NCBI GenBank assembly: GCA_933228895.1 | Contig: OW121855.1 | Location: 49,180,698-49,244,697, forward strand | Source of the DNA: Platycnemis pennipes | Lineage: Eukaryota > Arthropoda > Insecta > Odonata > Platycnemididae | Length of the DNA: 64,000 nucleotides | Direction: 5' to 3' | Shown here: piece after piece, positions 33,201-46,300 of the stretch | Numbering within the stretch: position 1 is the first letter of the stretch | Layout of the letters: each line of letters begins with the position of its first letter | Program-made: the position numbers and the translations under genes | Notes under the pieces: model-generated | Database searches by the model: none | The model's input: the letters and a program-made list of their open reading frames with translations, nothing else | What the model was told of the DNA's origin: nothing

Positions 33201-33829
33201 GGTGCGATCAAATTTACAAATAGAAGGATATCAAGATGAAGCAAAAGGCTTTCGACTATACATAAAGGCTCTGAGGGCTTGTGCTATTGAAGTGGTTGGT
33301 GCAGTCATCTTCCATGCCTTTGACAATGCATGAATCAATGGAGGTAACATGAATTTTCTCTGATATTTTGACCCTTTCCTAAGTGCTGCTTGGCCTGAAT
33401 TTCTTATATAAGTTCTCAGTGCACTTTGAGTGCAGCGCACCCTTGCAACTTCAAGTTAAGAGACGGCAAAGACTATTACAGTCGCCTTGCTTCTGACCTC
33501 ATTTCTTCGACTCGAATGCTCACACGCTGTTCTATATACATATTGGCCATTTCACATGTATATTTTGTTCCGTGTTTCCCTCCCATCAATTATGGATTTT
33601 ACCCTGCCAACGATATTGTTTGACGAGAAATTATAAGAAAATCACTCAGGCCTCGATTAGAAGAAATTAACATTTTAGATTTTACGCTCAGAATTATGCT
33701 GCTCGCCGTAGTAGAATAGTAGAAATGGGTTATTAGGTTCTCCAACTGCGTAGACTATATATTACCGTGCCCCCTGCTTTAATCGTAAGACGAACTTAAC
33801 CAAAGATTATATGAACATTCATGCTTTAT

Positions 33830-33905
33830 GCGAATTCCAACCCTTGACCTTGGGGCTTGCCAGGCCAGCACTTACAGTGATCTCAGTCATCTTGCTCGAC
33901 ATTTG
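33830..33905 (-). repeat. degenerate tRNA-like SINE head
   Basis: The minus strand reads GATGACTGAGATCACTGTAA, then AGTGCTGGCCTGGCAAGCCC, then GGTCAAGGGTTGGAATTCG, which looks like a decayed A box, anticodon arm and B box. No body or target duplication was recognised. Confidence 0.45.
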
Positions 33906-35519
33906 AGAAGGGCTGAACATTATGAGGGAGATAGAATATTTTAGATTTTACTGCCTTCGCTGTGCATAGAAACGTTGTTGTAATATTTCTTGTGCTTAAA
34001 TTTGACTCACGCGGTATTTGTGTATCGAAATATCGGCTCTGCTGACGAGACTGGTATGACGATTATTCTCTTCTACTCTCGTTATTAATTTAGAAGGGGT
34101 ATACTTGCTTATTTCCCCCTCAAAATAAGTTTTATGTTCACGAAACAAATGTCCTCCCAAAAACTACCTCTGACAAATTAAAATAGTTGAGATGGAATCA
34201 ATCTTGATGAAGCCATTACTGAAACCCGCTGCTTGGGCGAAACATGACTGGCCTAGGAAATATTCTTCAAAGATTTCGTAAAGTAAATGCTATAATATAG
34301 AAAGGGATCCATGTTCCTCTTCCCTTGTATGGCATCATTTAGATTACGCCGTTAGTGCATGGGAGTAAGTAGGATTGAGGATGAAGTTTGATTACATATG
34401 CTTTAATACATTCAATTCGGGGCCTTGTGGTTATTGCTGAGTATCATATGCCTATCATAAGAACCCAGATGAATATTTCTCTCAGGCTGTAAGTTTCAAA
34501 ATAGACTGGCTAATTAAGCGAACTTTTTTTCCGAAAACGTTAATAACATTCTTGAGCTGGCTATTTCATGTTTCGGTAGATTTAATTATGAACATGAGAT
34601 TAGTGAGATATATTTCTTTATTATGCCAGCAAGCAAGACCCTGCCTGTGTGCTTCTCCATTCCTCCAGATGGAAAGTTATGGAATACTATGTGATTTTAA
34701 TGTTCATTCCTTCATTTTATCTCCATCTTTTGGCCTAAACGAGGATATATCCCTGGCATTGATGATAACCATTGGCATCCGGGAAACGTATGCCAGTGAA
34801 ATGCATACTCTCTTGTAGTTTTTATGAAAGTGAAACAAAATTTTTACTTGCTACGGAAAAATGAGATTATTAAGCATAATGGCTTTAAGAAAGTCTCGGA
34901 TATCCAATAATTAATCGACGTTGCTTTTATGATAAGATAATATTTCAATGGAGAGATTGCAGTGCGAGAACTGTGATTTTGTGATGACTTCTTGACGAGT
35001 GAACCTCTAAACGTTTTAAAATATTGGCTAGATTCCACCCGTGGTAGAAGTCCGTAGAGAAAAATATTATAAGTGTAGACTGGAATCTGATTTAGATTCC
35101 TCGATATCATCGAGGGCCTAGGCTAGTTATGCTTCCGAGATGTCAATCTTTATATTGGATTATAAATGGATTTAAGGAGACTAAATGATGGTTCACTGCC
35201 GTACATGCTATTTCACGAACTTGTGCTATTTTGCTTACTACGACAATTTTGGCTTTTAAATTCACTGCAAGCTCGAAAACCCTTATAAGTTATAAAATAT
35301 AATGAGGTGAAATCTTTTATTAAAAATGGCTTCAGCCTCTATCCGAGTGACTATTTAATCAAAATTTAGTTATATTTATTCCTTTAAATCATCGATATGC
35401 ATAGCGTCTACGACTTTTTGTCATTTTTGTATGTATATTTTTCCGTGGAATCATATCTCGACCATTTATTTAGTTATATTGACTTGCTAGTTAATTATCT
35501 TGACTAGCTATTTAGCTAT

Positions 35520-35557
35520 CTAGTTAAGGCACTAGCCAAGCCTGGTGCCTTAGCTAG
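35520..35557. repeat. 13-bp hairpin in a TTAGCTA-rich tract
   Basis: CTAGTTAAGGCAC (35520-35532) and GTGCCTTAGCTAG (35545-35557), one mismatch. It lies in a 100-bp tract rich in TAGTTA, TAGCTA and TAGTTAA words (35468-35565). Confidence 0.6.
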
Positions 35558-36989
35558 ATATTTAATCAAACTTAGCGCAGCTGTTATCTTCTTTCACAAT
35601 GAAAAGAGAGATGAAATGATGCCATAAATTCATAGTTCCTGAACTTAGTCAGGGACCGGAGATGATTATTCTACGACTGCAACGTGATTTATACAGCTTC
35701 GTTCCCAACTTTTGAGAAAAAAAGTTCCGCTATCTTAAAATGGTGATGCCACTTCGTGGAAATTTGGCTGACGCCCTGTTTTATTTCATCTGATTAGAGT
35801 CTATTCTTTTCTGCGTTAATTGAGCGTTGTGAAACGGTCACCTATTATAATTCCGTGGTGATTTACGAAGATGTGATGTCGTCTCGTAATTTATCGTTTT
35901 TTACGTCTCTTCATTACGTGTTTGGAATCAAGTACCTTGTATGTAGGTAGGTAATTCGCTCTATTCTGGGAAATTGTTGGGTCATGGTATTCGGACATTT
36001 TTTTTCCATAATGTTAATAAATAACAAAGAAATGGCGCACGGAAATTGGTGGCGTTCAAAATGTGGGTGTGGAGAAAAATGTTTAGCTTGGTGCAGAGAT
36101 AGATGAATGAGGAACTGTTAGTTGTGGTTGGAGATGATAGACGGTTCGTCGGAGAAATAAAGGAAAGCTAACGATGGATGACGTTTTGATAGACTACGGG
36201 ATGTTGAAAAGGTAAAATGGATGGAGAACTGAAGGTGGATGGAACGGTGCTCTAAATGTTACGAAGGCAGGCAGAATATGAAGATTTAAGGATGATTTTT
36301 ATTCGGAAACGACGAACGATATGTGGGTGGGGATAGCAGTCCGGAATAGTTGCGCAAAAAATCATACTTATGATGATGAGTAAATTTACCATAATATAAA
36401 ATGCAAATGATGCATGATAGAAAAACACATTGTAAAATTTAGTGGGTCACTTCTCCACTTGGTACTAACAATAAGATCCAAAGGACGTTTGAAATCATTC
36501 TGCAGGTGGTATGATTAAATTATGGAAATCATCTCGTTCAGAAATTGATTTTTCTTTGGGCCAGAGGCTGATTTAAGGGCATCCATGCTGATGCGTGTAA
36601 GAATTATTTAAAATAAGAGTATTCTCATGCAAGGAAGGAACTGAACCATTTCCCAATAATGCATGTAAATGAATATTCACACTTATATTCTCAATCTGTT
36701 ATACAGCATCTCGCCAAACATGCTGAATTCCAAGCACCGGCACGATTGCTTGGAAAATTGTGGGTGCTGGCGGCGCATAAAGAAATACACGGAATTTTTT
36801 CCCTCACGAACTCTATAAAGGGGCGAGAGGCAGAAGTAGAGGTTGGAATAATTGCGTAGTCCAGCGCAACACAGCGCCGCTGATACCTGTGGGGAGTCCC
36901 GTCATTCTTCTCGCATTCCTATAAAAAGCTGTAGTTGGTCATCACCTGTTTGGCTGGAGCGTGGGTAGGCAGGGAAGATGATTATGAGG

Positions 36990-37280
36990 AATGGTGAGAG
37001 AGAGAGAGAGGGAGGGAGACACTTGCAGGCAGGATAGAACGAGGATGGGAGGAGGCGGAGGAGGAGGACATGACCCACTCACCCAGATTCGCGAGCCGTT
37101 CCTTCTCTGGCGTTGGGCGCGGCAAATGCCGCCTAAGGCGTACAAAGAAAATGAGCATCGGCGCGGCGGTCTGTCTCTGTGGAATCCCGCAGAGGTTTCC
37201 CTCGCTTCTGCGGAGCAGGATGCTTCCGTCGACTCGCGGAACGTCACTCAAAGACCCCGAACGAAACATTACTTGACGGC
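36990..37280. other. GC-rich block with AG- and GGA-rich tract
   Basis: Begins with an AG run near 36990-37010 and a GGAGGAGGAGG tract near 37045-37065, then a CpG-rich 200-bp segment. Overlapping ORFs in several frames follow from the base composition. It could be an intronic regulatory block. No protein homology was seen. Confidence 0.4.
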
Positions 37281-38074
37281 AAATATTGATGAAAGAAATC
37301 GCTGGTGAACTAAAAAGTGCATAGGTAAAACCTCTTGCAAACAATAGATTACGTTATATGAAGGGAATTTTTCTCTCCCTTTAAAAAAAAATTGGATTTC
37401 ACAATCTTTGAATATGGTGTCGATTTGCGTTGCATTTGTCCTGATATGGCACAAACTCCTGTATCGCAAGCTGTTGCATGTTATTTTCGAAGAATATTAT
37501 AAGTGGAAAGGGTTTGAATTAATGAATTCCTTGAAAAAGGATTCCTACTTTTTTTAATACGTTCTTTGTGTGTACCAAACGAAACTATAGATTTTCGGGA
37601 TAATTTTTGGTACGAACTATTTTGGTCTTCATCATTCAATTCCTTTTTACTATTTTATGTTTCAAGCATCATAGATTTGGCCCAATTTAAGCATTTTAAA
37701 GAAGATTCATCGCTCTCATTGTTTATCTGCATTCCGGCGCAAGCGGACCAATTTAAACCAGAATCCTGAGAGTCATCGCAGAACTCTAAAACGGAGGGAA
37801 AGAAGTTTGCGAAAAATAACTGCATTGTCATGACAGTGATTGCCAAATATTATTTTATAATAATTTCGTTGAAAGAATTAATGATCTATCTATGGGCTCT
37901 ACTGACTTATTCTTTTGTCCATCTTTCTTTCCTTATCTTCCAGTTGATTACTGATATTTCCTCTTCTTGGCAAGCAAACCACAATTCTTTATTTTATTTT
38001 GTACTCCATTCTGAAACAAACTCGTGTGTGATGCTCGACGTTTGAAAACGTTTTGCCTTTTGTAGTTTTCATTA

Positions 38075-38200
38075 TTCATCATCATCAACTCTCATTAGAT
38101 TGGTTTGACGCTGTTATCTACTTGCTTTTCTTATTATTTAAGCCATTCATATTTGCATAATTCTACTCTTTCATTTTCAATACTACTTTAGATTATTTAT
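38075..38200 (-). repeat. short 3' end of the RTE-like LINE
   Basis: The plus strand reads attcatcatcatcaactctc, attagattggtttgacgct, ccattcatatttgcataatt and ctctttcattttc, matching the tail and last about 110 bp of the LINE at 11747. Strongly 5'-truncated. Confidence 0.75.
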
Positions 38201-38370
38201 CAATCAAGGGCTTTATATAAATTTTCGTACATAAATTGTCTGAACTCGTGTGAGAAATATCATTGTTTCATCCTGTTATAAGAGTGGCGACTTTCCGTTT
38301 CAATTGTATTTTTTAACTTATATCATATCAATAATGGCTGTTAATTGGGATCAATTACCTCAATAATTGG

Positions 38371-38490
38371 CATTATCATCATTAGTCATCAATCCTCAGA
38401 TTGGTTTTACGCAGCTCTCCACTGAGTCCTTCTATCGGCTAATCTCTTCATATTTACGTATTTCTTCCCTTTCACATCCTTCAAATAATT
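38371..38490 (-). repeat. second short 3' end of the RTE-like LINE
   Basis: The plus strand reads attatcatcattagtcatca, then atcctcagattggttttacg, then cttctatcggctaatctctt, then ttcccttttcac-like text. It is closer to the 11747 copy than the 38075 fragment is and lies only 170 bp away in the same orientation. Confidence 0.8.
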
Positions 38491-39249
38491 GGCATGGGTA
38501 TGCAAAAGTGTAGTTGAAGTGATCATCAGAATGCGCCAGCCCTCCCATCACGGTATAGATGTTGTCGTTGGGGTGGGTCCGTTTTTGTGGACATATGAGA
38601 TTTGAAAGATGGGTTCTAAGAATTGTGGAGAGAAATAAGTAAGAGACTATTCAACGATCGACTCGTACATTTAAAAAAATATTATTAGATATGAAAAGTT
38701 TCAGGCTGAAAAACGGAAGGTATAATTAATTAATTGACACTTGAAGCGTCTATCTCAACTTTTTTACTGTATTTTGGAAGAAGTCGTGGAAATAATTGAT
38801 CATCTTATCACCTAGTCAGCTGGTCGGTGGCTAATGTCAGTTCCTTATCAGTCTTTATATCCTATCAGATTTATCTCTGCTCAGAATGGTATATCCATAT
38901 CTGACCCCGCTGTTATCAGAGCTATTATTATTTTAAGGAACGCTGTTTTAAACGATGAATATCGCGTGTGTGAAATAATTAGTGACTGCGGAAAAATAAG
39001 TTTCTGTGTGCGCAAAGAAAATTTGGAGTGATATTTTTACACTCATAATCCCCCTTTTTAAAATAGAGTCGCGCAATATGTCTAAATATGTAAAAAATTA
39101 AATACTTGAGTTTGTAAAACGTATCCATCCCAATGAAAAACATTTTAGCAATTAAAAAAAAATAAAATCAGTATAAAAACATTTTAAACTGATTGAATTT
39201 TCTGGTAAATTTTAGAAGACTTTTTCGATAATGCTCTTATTTTAGGAGG

Positions 39250-40080
39250 CGTTATCTGGGTATGTAAGAGCCAGTGTCACTCGGTGTGTCCCCTGTCGTG
39301 AGCGTTGCTTCACATACCCCGCGCCGTCGATGCATGAGACTTGATAGGCGGGATGCACCGGCGTGTGTACTTCGCACCCACACCGACGCGTCTCTCTTGC
39401 ACTGATGAGTCTGGAATGACACGGGGATCGCGGGACTGTGAAGGGCGGATTATGTGCACGTGGACGTAGCAGTTGCTTGCGACGTGGCTGGGAGCGGGAG
39501 GAGGAGAACGAGAGCCTTCAGGGAACGCTCAAATGCGCTCCGGGCACTGGTTTGAGTAGTGGCGGCAACCGGTCAAAGTGCGATACCGGACGGGATTGGA
39601 ATCTCTTTTTTGGGGAATGTTGTGAGGGGGGAACGAAAACTTAAGTTTCCCTCCTCCCCCCTTTTCCACTTGCGAAACGGAGAGAGAGGCTGTGAGATAG
39701 TGTGGGTGGGTGGGATAATAGTCGGGGGGAAGGAGAGGAATTAGCCTTCGGAAGAGACGACGAGGATGCTCCAGGGGTCTCGGCGTCGTGCGTGAGAAGT
39801 CTCTCTCACAGCTGGGTGACGCAATCCCTTGGGGCGGTGGAGGTGGGGAACGGGGATTTGAGGAGGTGGGATGGCGCGTTTGGGTGGGTAGCGATGTCGT
39901 GGAACGTTCGCTTTCTGGAAGCATCATCAAGAATCATTGTTTTCAGGCGATCCTTGCGTAAATGGGCGATTTCATTTGCGAGCGAAAGCCCATCCTAAAG
40001 GATTCCACGCTGCCGGGTCTTCGCACGGAAACGTGTTGACGTTGCGCCTTATTGCTGATACTTTCCATAGCGTTACCGGA
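39250..40080. other. CpG/GC-rich block in the large intron
   Basis: Conspicuously GC-rich compared with its AT-rich surroundings, with many CpG dinucleotides and G-rich runs. ORFs occur on both strands but lack family motifs, and the coding chain of GRXCR1 needs no exon here. It may be an intronic promoter or enhancer, or the first exon of an unseen transcript. Confidence 0.4.
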
Positions 40081-40769
40081 TCACCTTTCTCTCTGAGGTA
40101 TCCATGAAATTCTTGGTTGGTTAATAAGCCCACGAGTTGAAGGATTAAATAACTGGTGAATGAAATAAAATATTATTAATCATTATGCTCATTTAGCTTT
40201 CTTAGTTTTTTTGTCCGAGGAGGTGGTTTATTGTGACCGATTGTCTCAATCAGGCATGAACTCTCGCATTTCTGCAACCTACGAGTCAATTAAGCCTTTC
40301 GAGTTGTCACCCCTTATGTACTTATGACGGAAACCAATTACTAACGAAGAAATTTTCTGAGTTGTGCGTCCTGGGTTACATTTTTTGCCTGCTACTTTGT
40401 GGAGAAGAATGAATATCCAGTTCGCAAGACGTATAAGCTGTAAAAAAATCCAGCACGGAGGGAACTAAGCCATTACTGTTGTCATTGGAGCGAATATTTT
40501 CTTGCTAGGCTAGCAAGGCAGGCTACGTGACTCGGAATGTGAGGAGACGATGTGCGAAGCAAAACATCTTTATTTCCTTTTCGCTGCCTCCTTTTCCTAC
40601 GAGATTGTGCTGAGGATACAAATATGTATAATCACCCTCCGTGCGTATAACTGGCTCGCATGTTTTTGTATATGTGCTCAATCACATGTATAGGTATTCT
40701 TATACATATAAGATAGAGGGGCTTTTCCCGAGTCCTTCCGTCCGTTTGATTGCGACAAACTTCGTTCAG

Positions 40770-41130
40770 CCTACTATCGCGAATCTGGATCACGGTGCGT
40801 TTCACATGTGGTGACCATCGAGGCCGCCGGCTTGTCCTCTCCTTGCGCTTGCGGGTTTGAGGGAAGGGAAGAGTGCCTGGAGTTGGGGGAACTGAGGAAA
40901 AAGGGGGTAAGATAGAAAAAAAAGGAGCCTCGTAAGAACCTAAAATAAGCATCACTTCTCGCGTGGTCTACGCACGCTGACCGCAGCACGCGACGAGACG
41001 AAAGGAGCTTCTGCTTGTTTGTATTTGCCTCCTCGTTGATCACGTGGTTTGGGAGAACACGTCGGCAACTGGGGACTAAATTTTCTGCGCGTGTGATAGG
41101 TATTATCGTTGGCGAACAGTCAAGAGTAAG
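40770..41130. other. GC-rich block in the large intron
   Basis: A second GC-rich, CpG-containing segment close to the previous one. No coding homology was recognised. Confidence 0.35.
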
Positions 41131-42295
41131 TGAGAATGTGATTCATCAGAGTGAGGAGAGTCTTCACGCGCTTGGTGGCGTTCTGCTGTGAATACGAACG
41201 ACTGTGTTCACAATTATGACATCTGGGAAAAGATTCGGATCGTTGGTTAAGCGAGTCAGATTGACTTATGGGATGATTTTATTCCGAATGCTTTAGCGCC
41301 ATTAACGTTGCTTCATGATTTCCTTATTATGTAGGTAGTAATATAGTTCATTCGTTCATGAGTCCATGGGAATAGATCATCAAAGAGTGAATAAATCGAA
41401 AAAGTTGGTGAATTATTACACCGTTCACGCAAATCAAACTGAGATTATTTCGATAGTTGAGCAGCGAGAGTGCATATAACATAAAGCATTGCGGACGGGA
41501 ATATAATTTGTAAATTTACCTTCAGTGATGCCATTTATGTCCTTCTACCACCTGAATTTGTGAATCAGACAAATGACAGCGAAAATTTTAATTAAGGTAT
41601 CCGGTTGTTAGTTTCTGTGTTGAACATATTCTTGTGTCTCTGAAAAAGATTATTATGTGATGCAATCCTTCTCCGCCAACATTCTCTCACAACCTAGAAA
41701 CCTAATTAAATCATTAATCAATGGAAAAATGTGACGGGCTCGATTGCCGCACTTATCATGCGACGCCTATCCCAGCAGCTGGCAGGGGAACAAAGCTCGC
41801 CCTCACCATCCAATAACCCCGTTTCAAGCGACTGCTAATACTTGGGTCATTCATGCTTCTCTGGATTATACATATGTGACCTATTTACGTAGTTTTTGCT
41901 TTGTATCGGTTGTATGCAGCGCTTATAGAATGCCCTTTGAGTGAAATATATTTCTGTGGCCTAAATGATTTTTATCGCATACAGTTAATGGGAAATGAAA
42001 TCGTAAAGAAAACTTTAGCGTTCCACAGGTCCCGCGACACTGTAGCATCTTCAGGTACTTGTACCTACAGATACTTGACCTGAATCGAATTCCACAGTCT
42101 CGGCCTCAGAAATCCAATTCAGTTAATGGAACATTAATTTTATGATCAGATTTTGCGAGTGTATTTAAGCTAACATATGTTTTGACCTTGAATGGTACGG
42201 CGATGGGGTAAAAATCTGCCGATTTGAAGAGAATAATAGAATAGAAATGTAGAAATGGAGTCGATTCATGAATTAAATGTGAGGGGGAGTTTTTT

Positions 42296-42320
42296 ACATA
42301 AACCGTTCAATGGTTTATGT
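42296..42320. repeat. 9-bp perfect hairpin next to the foldback element
   Basis: ACATAAACC, 7-nt loop, GGTTTATGT. The half-site GGTTTATGTAAAACCAT continues the symmetry toward the large hairpin. Confidence 0.75.
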
Positions 42321-42338
42321 AAAACCATTGTATGTTGG

Positions 42339-42560
42339 AAATCACTGGAGAGACGGAGATGATAATACAAAAAGAATGCCTACAAAAACAAATATACTTG
42401 AATTTTCGGGGCATGCAGCCTCCTCCTTCTTCAGAGGAGTAGATTGAACTTAAATCTACTCTTCTGAAGAAGGAGGCTGTATGCCCCGAAAATTCAAGTA
42501 TGTATATTTATTTTTGTAGGCATTATTTTTGTATTATCACCTCCGTCTCCCCAGTGATTT
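42339..42560. mobile_element. foldback element: 107-bp inverted arms with 7-nt loop
   Basis: The left arm 42339-42445 and right arm 42453-42560 are nearly perfect reverse complements, separated by GAACTTA. Outer ends read AAATCACTGG / CCAGTGATTT. Such a structure is typical of foldback MITEs. If transcribed within the GRXCR1 pre-mRNA it would form a long hairpin RNA. No direct target duplication was seen next to the arms. Confidence 0.9.
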
Positions 42561-43379
42561 GTTACGAGTGTTACGTCCATTTGATTTTTTCATCATTATG
42601 CTGTATTATGTAAAGTGAACACAATGATTAAAAACAATAATCTGGTCTCATGAAAGTGACCTGAGCGATACGCGTTCGTTGTGTAAATACATACTTCAGT
42701 TCTAGGCCCTTGCTACAATTAGGAAAGATCCCAGTGAAGTGTGTGTGCATTAATATGGTTTATATGTTTTCTGAAAATAAATAATCTGGTTTTGAGATGT
42801 TCATCATAAATACATTTTGTATTTTTAGTTTTTATCAATGGCGCAAACTAAGATACTGCAGGGTTTTGCTTGTTTATGATATATTTGGTATTGCTCAGGA
42901 ATGGTGATGCAAAAATAACAAGCATGGAGTGTATAGAGAATCTTCTTTGTTTTTAAACGATCTTGTGTGCTGCGGCCATCGTCCGGAGCACCTTAAAGAA
43001 ATAGGTGTATGGCTAAGAGGAATCATCGGTCTGCCTTATTCCAGAAGCATTTCTCTATCCACTTGCTGGATTTTTGCTTCAAATGGGAAGTGCTTATTTG
43101 CCCCATATTGTCCCTTTCCATTAACTTTGAGTAGAAAATTACTTCAGAAGAACCATGTGGAGAATTAATGCATATGCTGTCGGGTTAATAGAAATCGTGA
43201 CCACAGTACGTAACATTTTTTCAGATTCTTATTTTCTCTCAATTAAGGGTGGAATTAGCGTGGGGTTGACTTCGTGGGGATATTCGACATTATGTGGAGT
43301 GTTACCCCCGTCGGTCCGGTCCACCAAGAACCATGAATCTCCATTAGTGAACTGAGAAATAAAAAAAAATCTCCGGCGA

Positions 43380-43740
43380 TCTTTTACAGCACGTCCGCCT
43401 TAATTGAAGAGCGGGATCGATTTTCGCTGCTTGGACTGGTATACATAGTTGGAAAGGAGCACGGAAGTGATTACAAAGGTTATGCAACACGCGTGAGGGT
43501 ATTTTAGAAAGGCATCCATCGAGGTATCGGACGGCGACCGAGGCGTCTGGTCAGCGGCGGTACGACGCGGGAAGAATTTCTACGCACCGCTTCGAATCGC
43601 GAAAGGCGCTAATTTACGGTTTTAAGCAGCTGGAACACAGGCGTGAGTGGACCGTTGTGCACTCGCGCTCCAAGTCGGAGGATGGAGGAAAAGTGAAAAT
43701 TGGGACCCTTAACGGTGCTGTAGAGCTCAGATCCCAAGAC
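43380..43740. other. GC/CpG-rich block in the large intron
   Basis: CpG-dense segment without recognisable coding homology. Possible regulatory sequence. Confidence 0.35.
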
Positions 43741-45949
43741 TTACCCGTTAAGCTGAAGTCGCCAAGGTTCAGTGCACTATCAGGCGATCGCTGGATTTAT
43801 TTTAAGACCCCAGCACTGTTTTTGTGTTGATGACCTCTCATAAGTTGTACTGCGCCATTAGATGAGCGAGACTCATTTGATTGCGGTTTCATATCTATTT
43901 TATCCGCATTCCGCATTAACTCGCTCACTAGTCATAAATCATCACACTGAGAAGGGAAAAATGACATCGTTAACATAAAATGCAGCCGATGAAGAATACA
44001 ACGAGAAAATAATTCATCAATACTACGCGCTATGCAATCACGCATCTAATTTAAACTTAAACTTCATATTAATGTGCGAAGACTACATACCACTCATAGG
44101 TAGTTAATAATGCACAAATGCATAGGTGTTTTAGAGAATGAGTTCAAAAGCTGATGTAATGATAATTCAAAACTATGGTTTTAATAATCTAATGATAGGT
44201 ACGCGAACCCCTACCCTCTTCGTGAGCTCCAATCCTCCCAAGTCGTGTCATTTTAAGACCATATGTTATAGATGAATAATTATTGTATTGATACATAAAA
44301 GTGAAGAGTGAAACGTTTCTTTAAAATGCTTTTCACCAACCTATTTTAATTAGTATGACTTTTCGATTGGGAACTCCATTTCGGATTTGCACGAAGCAGA
44401 TTACTGTCTTAGAAGCTTGATGTGGAAAATGCTATATGCATTGTGGCTTTGCGGTGATGTATTGTGGTCTTGAAGTGACGATTCTCATTATCAAGCATTG
44501 ATCTTGCATTTTCTCTCATTTCTCCCTCATTTTAATTGGCTTCGCCATGGATGAAATCTTTTCAAGTTAAAAAATGAAGGCTCCAATCTCGGATTATATC
44601 ATTTGATTTGAAACCCACCGCTGAAACCTTTTTCAAGAGAACTATCCTAGTAAGACTATTAGTGGAACATATTTATGCCTATTCAGATGTCAATTCCTCT
44701 AGTATGCAAATGACTACTTAGGTGCTCTATATGAGATTTATGATGAATATCTTGAAGTTTTTCGAGAGGAAAATCGGCGCACTGGATTTTTCATGAGCAA
44801 TACTATTGCTGAGCACTACCAATCTCTTTTATTACAATTTCAGGCAGTGTTTGTTCTCACTTCTCTCGATTAGACCCGATACAAAATATTTCTTTTGATT
44901 AGAGACCACGGAAAATGGTGGTTGAAATGCCTGATTTTAGTACCTATGCCTTTTATCCTACTGTGCAGTGGTCTCCACTTCATATCTTTGGTGATGTTTT
45001 ACCACCATACGCGACTACGAACTTCATTCATTTATGTTGTATCTTCTGCCTTAATAAAGCACATTGGTGTGTATTCAGTGAAACAGGAACAAACAAATTA
45101 TATATTTTATCTTAAATGTGCAAAAACTGAGAAACGTTTGGGAATACTACTCTAGAGAAGTGGAAAGCCCTACAACAGCTATTTAAAGCCATTAAGGTTT
45201 ATGCTAAATTTCCTAGTCGTTAAAGTGTTTGTAAAACATATGTTCAGAATACCTTTGGTATAAATCATGTATTGATTCAAAAAGATTTTTAATGGGTTGA
45301 AGCGATATGTAGGCATTTTAAGTGTTCATCGGACTTTGAAAAAAAATACTCATATTTTTGCGAGACTCTTTTCGAAAGCTGAAAACTAGCCGTCCAGTAC
45401 TGGTTGCTGAAAGCTGGCTTTGATTTGAATGTCAACAATGAATCCATGAGTATAAAAAACTGAGGTTTTATCTTTTTCTAGAAAGTCCTGAATCGTTTTG
45501 ATCCGAAAAGGTTGGGAAACTTCTCGTTTCGGATTCACTCTCCGGATGTCTTGCGTTGCAAACCCAAAACAGCATTTAAAGCCACGTGACCGATATGAGG
45601 CTCTATATAACGCGTAAATAACTGTAAATAAATGGCAATTTCCGTATATTTCACGAGAAAGTCCATGAAAGCAGAAGGAAAAAAGAAGCGTTTAAAAAAA
45701 GGAATTATTTTTTTCCAGATCTTTGGAAAAGTTCCCTCGCTTTCCTGGGAGTGGGAAGCAATTGCACTCTCTTCTCTAGATTTTAAACTCCGGGTCATGG
45801 CCTGAGCATTCGGAACCGGTGTCGGGGAGGAAAGTAGTCAGGGAGGGGGGCGAAAAATAAACAATTGATACTTGGACAGGCTGTAAAGTGATACAAAATG
45901 TTTTTAGGGTTACGGGAGAAAGATTTGTTAGCGATTTTTTGAGAAAGCT

Positions 45950-46300
45950 CCGAGAGAGACTGAGAAGTGCCGAATAAGGAAGTGAGGAAAAGAGGTTGAA
46001 CATTGGCAAGACTGTTATGGCACTGCAACGTAGGTTGGAGGGTGAGGGAGGGGGTAGTGGAGAGTGGGGGAAGCGAAGGCGTGAGAAAGCCGTGAGTTGG
46101 AGTGGTGTGGGGAGGATAGAAACAAGGAGGCAATTGCAGCAGAGCGATTTGCTCTTCCCATTCCTGCGCCTGAGCCAATTCTGTAGGAATGAGGTTGGAT
46201 AATGGATTTTGGTCGGGTAAAAGCCAAGGAAATTGGATCACCTAATACTCCTTGTCCCTCTGGGAGCCTGATTCGCACTGTCTCTCCCGGCTCTGTCGGA
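45950..46300. other. purine-rich (plus strand) block
   Basis: GAGG/GGGAG-rich on the plus strand. The long minus-strand ORFs here (to 148 codons) consist mainly of P, S, T and L, as expected from the composition. I do not call a gene. Confidence 0.4.

Noticed and set aside
39438..39998. Several overlapping ORFs in the GC-rich block
   Set aside because: ORFs occur in several frames at once, as base composition predicts. No conserved motif was seen.
45795..46241. 148-codon minus-strand ORF rich in P, S, T and L
   Set aside because: The sequence is purine-biased on the plus strand, which makes stop-poor, proline-rich ORFs on the other strand. No domain or splice context was found.
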